NCBI RefSeq assembly: GCF_014207985.1
Contig: NZ_JACHMI010000001.1
Span: forward strand, 9,345,001 to 9,409,000
Origin: Nonomuraea rubra
GTDB taxonomy: Bacteria; Actinomycetota; Actinomycetes; Streptosporangiales; Streptosporangiaceae
Direction: 5' to 3'
DNA: 64,000 nucleotides
In this document: positions 51,430 to 58,655 of the stretch, piece after piece
Position numbering within the stretch: the first letter of the stretch is position 1
How the letters are laid out: each line of letters starts with the position of its first letter
Notes under the pieces: model-generated
Seen by the model: the letters and a program-made list of their open reading frames with translations, nothing else
Database searches by the model: none
Told to the model about the DNA's origin: nothing
Made by a program: the position numbers and the translations under genes

Positions 51430-52569
51430 GTGGGCCGGCACTTCTTGCAGATTCCCGGGCCGACGAACGTTCCCGATCGGGTGCTGCGGGCCATCGCCCA
51501 GCCGACGATCGACCACCGGGGGCCCGCGTTCGCCCGGCTCGCGAGCGAGCTGCTCGAACGGCTGAAGACCGTGTTCAAGACCGCCGGGCCCGTGGTCGTC
51601 TACCCGTCGTCGGGCACGGGCGCGTGGGAGGCGGCGCTGGTCAACACGCTGTCGCCGGGTGACAGGGTGGTGGCGTTCGAGACCGGGCACTTCTCCTCGC
51701 TGTGGTGCGAGCTGGCCACCAGGCTGGGGCTGGTCGTGGACGTCGTGCCGGGCGACTGGCGGCACGGCGCCGACCCGGACGCGCTGGCCGGCCGCCTCAC
51801 CCCCGACGTCGCCGCCGTCATGGTGGTGCACAACGAGACCTCGACCGGCGTGCGCAGCCGCGTCCCCGAGATCCGCGCAGCCCTCGACCGGGCCGGGCAC
51901 CCGGCGCTGCTGCTGGTGGACACGATCTCGTCGCTGGGCTCGATGGACCACCGCCACGACGAGTGGGGCGTGGACGTCACCGTCGGCTGCTCGCAGAAGG
52001 GCCTGATGTTGCCGCCCGGCATGGGGTTCAACGCGGTCAGCGCGAAGGCCCTGGCCCACCGGGGGCGGCTGCCCCGGTCGTACTGGGACTGGGAGCCGAT
52101 CATCGCGGCCAACCGGCAGGGCTTCTTCCCGTACACCCCGCCCACCAACCTCCTGTACGGCCTGCGCGAAGCGCTGATCATGCTGGAGGAGGAGGGCCTG
52201 GACGCGGTCTTCGCCCGGCACGACCGGCACGCCGAGGCGACCAGGCGGGCCGTGCACGGCTGGGGGCTGGAGGTGCTCTGCGCCGACGAGCGCGAGCACT
52301 CCAGCTCGCTGACCGCCGTGCTGATGCCCGACGGGCACGACGCCGACGCGGTCAGGCGGCTGATCCTGGAGCGGTACGACATGTCGCTCGGCACCGGCCT
52401 CGGCCGCCTCGCGGGCAAGGTCTTCCGCATCGGGCATCTCGGCCATTTCAACGATCTGATGCTCGCGGGCACGCTGAGCGGCGTCGAGATGGGGCTGTCG
52501 GCGGCCGGGGTGCCGATCAAGGAGGGCGGGGCGCGGGCCGCGCTGGCGTACCTGGAGGGGGCCCGGTGA
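51430..52569 (+). CDS. Class V aminotransferase, serine/alanine-glyoxylate type
   Basis: PLP enzyme of 379 aa of the serine-glyoxylate/alanine-glyoxylate aminotransferase group. The start HFLQIPGPTNVPDRVL and AQPTIDHRGPAFA are family hallmarks; PSSGTGAWEAAL binds the PLP phosphate, D164 lies in LLVDTISSLG, and the PLP lysine is K190 in CSQKGLMLPPG. It would convert glyoxylate to glycine with serine or alanine as amino donor. The GTG at 51430 follows GGAGGTGG. Its stop overlaps the dehydrogenase GTG, linking an enzyme that can make glyoxylate with one that uses it. A purine-pathway (ureidoglycine-glyoxylate) role is an alternative, without supporting neighbours. Confidence 0.9.
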   Translation: MGRHFLQIPGPTNVPDRVLRAIAQPTIDHRGPAFARLASELLERLKTVFKTAGPVVVYPSSGTGAWEAALVNTLSPGDRVVAFETGHFSSLWCELATRLGLVVDVVPGDWRHGADPDALAGRLTPDVAAVMVVHNETSTGVRSRVPEIRAALDRAGHPALLLVDTISSLGSMDHRHDEWGVDVTVGCSQKGLMLPPGMGFNAVSAKALAHRGRLPRSYWDWEPIIAANRQGFFPYTPPTNLLYGLREALIMLEEEGLDAVFARHDRHAEATRRAVHGWGLEVLCADEREHSSSLTAVLMPDGHDADAVRRLILERYDMSLGTGLGRLAGKVFRIGHLGHFNDLMLAGTLSGVEMGLSAAGVPIKEGGARAALAYLEGAR

Positions 52570-55334
52570 GCCTGGCCCGCACGCTGGCCCCGCTGATCGC
52601 CGGCGACGTCCGGGACGACCCCTACACCAGGCACCTCTACTCCTCCGACGCCAGCATGTACGCCATCGAGCCGCTCGCCGTCGCCTTCCCCCGGCACGCC
52701 GAGGACGTGCAGGCGCTCGTGCTGGCGTGCGGCGAGCTGGGCGTGCCGGTGCTGCCGCGCGGAGCGGGCACCAGCCTGGCCGGCCAGACCGTCGGCGCGG
52801 CCGTCGTCGTGGACTTCTCCCGGCACATGAACACCATCCTGGAGCTCGACGGCAGGACCGCCCGGGTGCAGCCCGGCGTCGTACAGGACCAGCTCAACCG
52901 GGCGGCCCGCAAGCACGGGCTGATGTTCGGGCCCGACACCTCCACCAGCAACCGGGCCACGATCGGCGGGATGATCGGCAACAACTCGGCCGGCAGCCAC
53001 TCCATCCTGTACGGCTCCACGATCGACCACGTCCAGGCGCTGCGCGTGGTGCTGGCCGACGCCACCACGCCCGACCTGGCCACCGACCCCCGGCTCAACG
53101 CGGCGGTCGCGGACATCCTGGGCGGGCTCGACCTGTCGGGCTTCCCCCGCTTCTGGCGCCACTCGGGCGGCTACCGCCTCGACGCCGCCGCGCAGGGGGA
53201 CCTCACCAAGCTGATCGTCGGCTCGGAAGGCACGCTGGCCGTGGTCACCGAGGCCACGGTCGGGCTGGTCGACCTGCCGAAGGCCAAGGCCATCGCCGTC
53301 GGCCACTTCACCTCCACCCCGGCCGCCATCGCCGCCACCGCCGACGCGCTCGCCTTCGAGGCCGCCTCGGTCGAGCTGCTCGACAAGGCGATCCTCGACC
53401 TGTCCAGGCAGCGCGTGGACTACGCCGGGCTCGGCGACGTCCTGGCGGGCGACCCGGAGGCGCTGCTGTTCGTGGAGTTCTTCGGCGACACCCCGGCCGA
53501 GGTGGCCGACCGGGTGGACAAGCTGGCCGCGATCTGGAAGTCGAACGGCCACGGCTACCACACGCTGCGGGCCGTCACCGCGCAGCAGCAGGCGGCCGTG
53601 CTGAAGGTGCGCAAGGCCGGGCTCGGCCTGCTGATGGCCTCCAGCGTGGGCAGCCGCAGGCCGCTCGCGTTCGTCGAGGACACGGCCGTGCCGCCTGACC
53701 GGCTGCTGCCGTACGTCGAGGAGTTCGCCGGGATCCTCGACCGCCACGGGCTGCGGGCCGGCTTCTACGGCCACTGCTCGGTCGGCTGCCTGCACGTACG
53801 GCCGTTCGTGGACCTGCGGCAGCCCGGCGAGATCGGCAGGATGCGGGCCGTGGCCGAGGAGATCGCCGACCTGGCCGCCCGGCACGGCGGCGTGAACTCC
53901 AGCGAGCACGGCGACGGGCTGGCGCGCTCCGAGTTCAACCGGCACCTGTTCGGCGACGCGATCTACGAGGCGATGCGGCAGGTCAAGCACCTCTTCGACC
54001 CGCACAACCGGCTGAACCCCGGCAAGATCGTGGACGCTCCGCCGATGACCGAGCACCTGCGCGACCCGGCCATGCCCGCGCCGCGCCCGCTGCCCACGAC
54101 CCTGTCGTTCGGGACGGGCGGCATGCACGAAGCCGCTGACCGGTGCATGAACATCGGCGTGTGCCGCAAGGACGACACGGGCGTCATGTGCCCGTCGTAC
54201 ATGGCCACCCGCGAGGAGGAGCACTCCACCCGCGGCCGGGCCAACGCCCTGGTCAAGGCGCTGTCGTCGCCCGATCCGCGGCTGGCGCTGGGCGAGGAGC
54301 GGCTGCACGGCATCCTGGACCTCTGCCTGGAGTGCAAGGCGTGCCAGTCGGAGTGCCCGCTCGGGGTCGACATGGCGGCGATGAAGAGCGAGTTCCTCCA
54401 CCAGTACCAGCAGCAGCACGGCGTGCCGCTGCGGGCGCGGGCGTTCGGCACGATCAGGACGCTCAACCGGCTCGGCTCGGCCACCGCGCCGCTGTCGAAC
54501 TGGCTGGCCGGCGCCGCCCGTGGCCCGCTCGGCCTGAGCCGGCGGCGCCCGCTGCCCCGCTTCCACCGCGACAACCTGCTGCGCTGGTACGCCCGCAGGC
54601 CCGTCAAGGAGGCCCGCCGGGAGGTGATCCTGCTCGCGGACTCGTTCACCACCTACACCGAGCCCGCGATCGGGCGCGCCGCCATCGAGCTGCTGGAGCA
54701 CGCCGGCTACCGGGTACGCCTGGCCGCCGAGGGCTGCTGCGGCCGCTCCAGCATCTCCAAGGGCCTGCTCGACCGGGCCCGGGCGATGGCCGAAGACCTG
54801 GTCGCCCGCCTGTCGGGCTCCGACGCGCCGATCGTCGGCCTGGAACCGTCCTGCCTGCTGACGCTCAAGGACGAGTACGCCGCGCTGCTGCCCGGCGACC
54901 CGCGGGTGGCGGCCGTGGCGGCCCGCGCCAGGCTCGTCCCCGAGCTGCTGTCCGAGGCCATCGACGACGGCTCGCTGGTGCTGGGGGACGCGCTGCGCGG
55001 GCGCCGGATCCTCCTGCACGGCCACTGCCACGAGAAGGCCGTCACCGGCACCGCCGCCACGCGCGCGCTGCTGTCCAGGATCCCGGGAGCGGAGGTGACG
55101 GAGCTCGACGCCGGCTGCTGCGGCATGGCCGGATCGTTCGGCTTCGAGGCCGAGCACTACGACCTGTCCATGAAGATCGGCGCTCTCCGGCTCTTCCCGG
55201 CGATCGCCGCATCCTCACCCGACACGCTGCTCGCGGCCACGGGGGTCTCCTGCCGCCAGCAGATCGCACACGGGGCGGGACGCGCCGCCTGCCATCCGGT
55301 CGAGCTCATCCACTGGGCGGCCGGCCTGCCATAA
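52566..55334 (+). CDS. FAD-linked 2-hydroxyacid dehydrogenase fused to a Fe-S/CCG domain
   Basis: Fusion protein of 922 aa. The N-terminal FAD_binding_4 domain (about 35-180) has VLPRGAGTSLAGQTVG and the FAD loop TIGGMIGNNSAGSHS; the FAD-oxidase C-terminal domain reaches about residue 490 (FYGHCSVGCLHVRPF, NSSEHGDGLARSEFN, LFDPHNRLNPGKI). A ferredoxin-like part has CMNIGVC and CLECKACQSECPLGVD for 4Fe-4S clusters, and two CCG repeats follow (AEGCCGRSS, DAGCCGMAGSFGFE). This is the YdiJ-like layout, GlcD plus GlcF in one chain, oxidising D-2-hydroxyacids such as glycolate or 2-hydroxyglutarate and passing electrons to the quinone pool. GTGA overlap with the aminotransferase fixes the start. 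Confidence 0.92.
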   Translation: MSLARTLAPLIAGDVRDDPYTRHLYSSDASMYAIEPLAVAFPRHAEDVQALVLACGELGVPVLPRGAGTSLAGQTVGAAVVVDFSRHMNTILELDGRTARVQPGVVQDQLNRAARKHGLMFGPDTSTSNRATIGGMIGNNSAGSHSILYGSTIDHVQALRVVLADATTPDLATDPRLNAAVADILGGLDLSGFPRFWRHSGGYRLDAAAQGDLTKLIVGSEGTLAVVTEATVGLVDLPKAKAIAVGHFTSTPAAIAATADALAFEAASVELLDKAILDLSRQRVDYAGLGDVLAGDPEALLFVEFFGDTPAEVADRVDKLAAIWKSNGHGYHTLRAVTAQQQAAVLKVRKAGLGLLMASSVGSRRPLAFVEDTAVPPDRLLPYVEEFAGILDRHGLRAGFYGHCSVGCLHVRPFVDLRQPGEIGRMRAVAEEIADLAARHGGVNSSEHGDGLARSEFNRHLFGDAIYEAMRQVKHLFDPHNRLNPGKIVDAPPMTEHLRDPAMPAPRPLPTTLSFGTGGMHEAADRCMNIGVCRKDDTGVMCPSYMATREEEHSTRGRANALVKALSSPDPRLALGEERLHGILDLCLECKACQSECPLGVDMAAMKSEFLHQYQQQHGVPLRARAFGTIRTLNRLGSATAPLSNWLAGAARGPLGLSRRRPLPRFHRDNLLRWYARRPVKEARREVILLADSFTTYTEPAIGRAAIELLEHAGYRVRLAAEGCCGRSSISKGLLDRARAMAEDLVARLSGSDAPIVGLEPSCLLTLKDEYAALLPGDPRVAAVAARARLVPELLSEAIDDGSLVLGDALRGRRILLHGHCHEKAVTGTAATRALLSRIPGAEVTELDAGCCGMAGSFGFEAEHYDLSMKIGALRLFPAIAASSPDTLLAATGVSCRQQIAHGAGRAACHPVELIHWAAGLP

Positions 55335-55360
55335 CGCCTCGGGGGAGATCGGAGTACGCA

Positions 55361-56848
55361 GTGTCCGCAGAGCTCCTGTCCATTCTCGCCCTCATCGCCA
55401 TGTTCGTCGTGGCCACGATCTTCCCCGTGAACCTCGGGGCGCTGGCCCTCGTCGGCGCCTTCCTGGTCGGCACGCTGGCCGCCGGCATGGAGACCGACGC
55501 CATCCTGGACGCGTTCCCCGGCAGCCTGTTCGTGATCCTGGTCGGGGTGACGCTGCTGTTCGCGATCGCCACCAACAACGGGACCGTGGACTGGCTCGTC
55601 CGCGCCGCCGTGCATCTCGTACGGGGGCGGCTGGCCGCGATCCCGCTGGTCGTGTTCGTCATCTCGGCGCTGCTGACGGCCGTGGGCGCGCCCGCGCCCG
55701 CCGTGGCGGCGATCCTGGCGCCGATCGCGTTCGGCTTCGCGGCCGACTACCGGATCCATCCGATGCTGATCGGGCTCATGGTGGCGCACGGGACGCAGGC
55801 GGGCGCGTTCTCGCCGATCAGCGTGCTGGGCGGCATCGTGAACGGGGTCACCGGCGAGGCGAACCTGCCCGGGAACAACCTGGTGCTGTTCCTGTCGAGC
55901 TTCGCCTTCAACGCCGCCGCGGCCGTGGCCGTCTTCTTCGTCTTCGGCGGCCGCCACCTCGTGGGCCGCGACGCCCTGCGCCCGGCAGCACCCGGCAACA
56001 GCCCCTCCGGCGCCGCCGCGCCGGACAACGGTGTGCCTTCCGAAGAGCCCGCGCCCGCCTCGGCGCCGCCGCCCACCTCAGCCCCGTCGCCCGCCGCGAC
56101 CGCGAGCGCCGCGCGGGGCGGCACCGCGACCGCAACCGGCGACGGGAGCGAGGGCACCACGGCGACCGTTCCCGGCGGCGAGGGCGGGGTCGCGACGGAG
56201 GCCGCGTCCGGCACCGCGTCCGGCACCGCGTCCGGCGGCAGCCTGCGGCTCACCCCGCACCAGGCCCTCACGCTGACCGGCATCCTCGCGCTCTGCCTGG
56301 CCGTCCTGGCCTTCAAGCTGGACGTCGGCCTGACCGCCGTCACCGTGGCCGTCGTCCTCATGCTCACCTCCCCCAAGTCGAACAAGGGCGCCGTGGAGAA
56401 GGTGGCCTGGCCGACCGTGCTGCTGATCTGCGGCGTCGTCACGTACGTGGGCGTGCTGCAGGAGATCGGCACCGTCGACTACGTCGGCTCCGCGGTGGCC
56501 GCGATCGGCATCCCGCTGCTGGTGGCGCTGCTCATCTGCTACGTGGGCGGCGTCGTGTCGGCGTTCGCCTCGACCGTGGGCATCCTGGGCGCGCTGGTGC
56601 CGCTCGCCGTGCCACTGCTGTCGCAGGGCACGCTGGGCCCGATCGCGATGATCGCGGCCCTGTCGGTGTCGTCGGCGATCGTGGACGTCAGCCCGTTCTC
56701 GACGACGGGGGCGCTGCTGGTGGCCAACGTCAGGGGCATGCAGCGCGACGACTTCTACCGCAGGCTGCTGGCCTACGGCGGCGTGATCGTGCTGGTGGGC
56801 CCGCTGGCGGCGTGGGCCGTCCTGGTCGTCCCCGGCTGGCTCGGCTAG
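55361..56848 (+). CDS. MatC-type dicarboxylate carrier with low-complexity loop
   Basis: Membrane protein of 495 aa. The N-terminal MatC_N-like half (LLSILALIAMFVVATIFPVNLGALALVGAF, GVTLLFAIATNNGTVDWLVR) and a C-terminal half ending in SSAIVDVSPFSTTGALLVAN fit the malonate/dicarboxylate carrier family, about 10-12 helices in all. A loop of about 90 residues (205-293) is almost only Ala, Pro, Gly, Ser and Thr with a repeated SGTA unit; it separates the two halves and is unusually long. The GTG at 55361 follows GGAG at 6 nt. As third gene of the operon, 26 nt after the dehydrogenase, it probably imports the hydroxyacid or dicarboxylate substrate. Confidence 0.87.
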   Translation: MSAELLSILALIAMFVVATIFPVNLGALALVGAFLVGTLAAGMETDAILDAFPGSLFVILVGVTLLFAIATNNGTVDWLVRAAVHLVRGRLAAIPLVVFVISALLTAVGAPAPAVAAILAPIAFGFAADYRIHPMLIGLMVAHGTQAGAFSPISVLGGIVNGVTGEANLPGNNLVLFLSSFAFNAAAAVAVFFVFGGRHLVGRDALRPAAPGNSPSGAAAPDNGVPSEEPAPASAPPPTSAPSPAATASAARGGTATATGDGSEGTTATVPGGEGGVATEAASGTASGTASGGSLRLTPHQALTLTGILALCLAVLAFKLDVGLTAVTVAVVLMLTSPKSNKGAVEKVAWPTVLLICGVVTYVGVLQEIGTVDYVGSAVAAIGIPLLVALLICYVGGVVSAFASTVGILGALVPLAVPLLSQGTLGPIAMIAALSVSSAIVDVSPFSTTGALLVANVRGMQRDDFYRRLLAYGGVIVLVGPLAAWAVLVVPGWLG

Positions 56849-56875
56849 CCGGCCGGCGGGAGTGGCGGGGCCGGC
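56848..56875. terminator. Hairpin between convergent genes
   Basis: GCCGGCC (56848-56854) and GGCCGGC (56869-56875) form a 7-bp stem with a 14-nt loop in the 31-bp gap between the carrier gene and the convergent methyltransferase gene. It can serve both strands. No T-tract. Confidence 0.5.
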
Positions 56876-56879
56876 GAGG

Positions 56880-57536
56880 TCAGGGCTTGCGGGCCACGCC
56901 GCCCAGCCACCACGAGGTGCCCTCCCCTGCCGTGCCACGCCACTGCCCCACCCCGACCAGGCCGGGCTCCACCAGTTCCAGCCCCTCGAACAGGGCCTCG
57001 ACCGCCTCGCGGGAGCGGAAGTGCAGGCCGCCGCCGTACAGGGCCCGGGTCTTGGCGATGCGCGGGTCGTCCGGCACGCCGCCGTCGGACAGGTGGGTGA
57101 TCACGACGTGGCTGCCGGAGGGCAGCCGGTCGAGCAGCCGCCGCACGAGGCCGGCCGGGTCGTCCGAGTCCGGCACGAAGTGCAGGATCGCGATGAGGAT
57201 CACCGCGACCGGCCGGCCGGGATCGATCAGCCCGGCCAGCTCGGGAGCCTCCAGGATCGCCTCGGGCTCGCGGGCGTCCCCCTGGACGACGGCCGTGCCG
57301 CGGCGCCCGCCCAGCAACGCGCGCGAGTGCACGAGCACGATCGGGTCGTTGTCCACGTACGCGACCCTGGCGTCCGGGTCGATGAGCTGCGCGACCTCGT
57401 GGACGGGACGCTCGGCGGGGATCCCGGCGCCGATGTCGACGAACTGCCGGACGCCCGCGTCGCCCGCCAGGTACTCGACGGCGCGGATCAGGAACTCGCG
57501 GTTCTCCATGGCCGCGGCGCGCACCTCGGGCGCCAT
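56880..57536 (-). CDS. SAM-dependent methyltransferase of the DUF574 type, N-terminally short
   Basis: Protein of 218 aa matching the C-terminal four-fifths of the actinomycete DUF574 (PF04672) methyltransferases: ENREFLIRAVEYLAG, the SAM motif FVDIGAGIP, VAYVDNDPIVLVHSRALL, and late THLSDGG and FEGLELVEPGLVGVGQWR. Family members usually run to about 260-275 aa and begin with a RVYDYWLGGKDNF-like block, which is absent here. The reading frame is closed by a TGA two codons before the ATG at 57536, so no longer version exists in this frame. It is either a 5'-deleted pseudogene or a short variant. The lost segment normally helps cover the SAM pocket. Confidence 0.7.
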   Translation of the reverse strand: MAPEVRAAAMENREFLIRAVEYLAGDAGVRQFVDIGAGIPAERPVHEVAQLIDPDARVAYVDNDPIVLVHSRALLGGRRGTAVVQGDAREPEAILEAPELAGLIDPGRPVAVILIAILHFVPDSDDPAGLVRRLLDRLPSGSHVVITHLSDGGVPDDPRIAKTRALYGGGLHFRSREAVEALFEGLELVEPGLVGVGQWRGTAGEGTSWWLGGVARKP

Positions 57537-57600
57537 CGAGGGTCACGTTTCCGGCAGGCACGGATCCGCCCCTGACCGCCTTCGGCCAGGATCGGTGACC

Positions 57601-58002
57601 TCAGCGCTCGTTGATGTGCATGTCCCCGGCCGCCTGGTAGATCCGGCCCTGGTCGCGCGCCTCCGCCTTCATCACGATGGAGCCGGCGCGGGCCTGCTCG
57701 GCCGCCGCCGGCGCGGGGCGCAGCACCTCGTCCAGCACCCGCTGGATCTCCACGGCCATCGCCGGGTCCGCGCGCAGCAGCGCCTGCAGCCTGAGCTGCC
57801 AGGGCCCGGCCAGCGCCCGCTCGGTGTCCTCGTCGCCGTCCGCGCGGGCCTCCAGCACCTGTCCGCGTACGAGCTCCAGCTCCGCCCCGACGGCCTCGGC
57901 CTCCGCGGGGCTGGCCCGCCGCCAGAGTGACGGCGCGCCGTCACGCGCGGCCTGCCAGCCGCCGGTGGCCATGGCGGCCACCAGGGCCTTGCCCGTCGCC
58001 AC
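57601..58002 (-). CDS. Small helical protein with C-terminal YQA-x-x-D motif, function unknown
   Basis: Protein of 133 aa: a conserved-looking start (ATGKALVAAMATGGWQAARDG), a charged helical middle (AVGAELELVRGQVLEARADGD, LQALLRADPAMAVEIQRVLDEVL) and the ending GRIYQAAGDMHINER. Many actinomycete proteins of this build end in a similar YQAGGD-like motif, including small stand-alone proteins and NLR-like or conflict-system proteins; their biochemistry is not settled. The GTG at 58002 has no close Shine-Dalgarno. It lies next to a short methyltransferase gene, and no effector or ATPase gene adjoins it. Confidence 0.7.
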   Translation of the reverse strand: MATGKALVAAMATGGWQAARDGAPSLWRRASPAEAEAVGAELELVRGQVLEARADGDEDTERALAGPWQLRLQALLRADPAMAVEIQRVLDEVLRPAPAAAEQARAGSIVMKAEARDQGRIYQAAGDMHINER

Positions 58003-58135
58003 GACGATGCGATCCGTGCGAGCCCTCCCTCGAACGCGTTCCTGCGTTCACCGTAGAACGCGAACCGCCCCTACCGCACCGGCCGGGGCAGAGGTTTGAT
58101 CAGAGGGCACATCCCATCTGCCTCCGGAGGCGACA

Positions 58136-58447
58136 GTGGCTTTCCAGCTCATCGTGCTCTACAACCAGCCGGACAGCGCCGCGGCGTTCGACAAGCACTA
58201 CGACGAGACGCATGCCCCGCTCGCGGCCCGCATGCCTGGCTTGCGCTCGTACACGACCATGCGGCCGGCCGCCGCCGGGGGCGAGCAGCCGCCGTACCAC
58301 CTCGTCGCCGTGCTGACCTTCGACGACCAGCAGGCGTTCGAGGCCGCCGCGGCCAGCGAGGAGGGGCAGGCGGCGGTCGCCGACCTGGCGAACTTCGCCG
58401 GGAAGGGCGCCACGCTGCTCACCGGGCCCGCGGGCGCGGTGGTCTGA
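58136..58447 (+). CDS. EthD domain-containing protein
   Basis: Small dimeric alpha+beta-barrel protein of 103 aa: FQLIVLYNQPDSAAAFDKHYDETHAPLAARMPGL is the EthD opening with the DKHY-x-x-THAPL pattern, and VAVLTFDDQQAFEAAAASEEGQAAVADLANF the ending. EthD was found with a cytochrome P450 for ether breakdown, but most relatives are of unknown function; polyketide cyclase-like or monooxygenase-like roles are known for the wider fold. The GTG at 58136 follows GGAGG at 5 nt. It is a single gene, divergent from the YQA-motif gene. Confidence 0.85.
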   Translation: MAFQLIVLYNQPDSAAAFDKHYDETHAPLAARMPGLRSYTTMRPAAAGGEQPPYHLVAVLTFDDQQAFEAAAASEEGQAAVADLANFAGKGATLLTGPAGAVV

Positions 58448-58535
58448 GCCGCGCGGGCTGGGCGGGCAGCCGCCGCTTAACCGATTCATAGCGTACGGCT
58501 CCGTAACCCTCGGCGATCCGCCCAGCTCGCATCCA

Positions 58536-58549
58536 TCGAAATGGTTCGA
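58536..58549. promoter_or_regulatory. Palindrome upstream of the alpha-galactosidase gene
   Basis: TCGAA-ATGG-TTCGA, 5-bp arms, about 107 nt before the GH27 start. Farther down, TTGACG (58589-58594) and TATAGC (58610-58615) form a promoter-like pair with a short 15-nt spacer. The palindrome is a candidate LacI- or ROK-type site upstream of that promoter. The gap 58448-58655 contains no gene. Confidence 0.35.
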
Positions 58550-58655
58550 CAACACCGCAAGCCCTTAATGAACCAGTTAATCCACATATTGACGCCCCTC
58601 ACCCGCGTCTATAGCGTCCACAGTCGCTGACCGCATGTCACCCTGGAGGCGCATG

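Noticed and set aside
51600..55157. 1185-codon minus-strand frame over the aminotransferase and dehydrogenase genes
   Set aside because: It spans two well-supported plus-strand genes and has low-complexity shadow composition.
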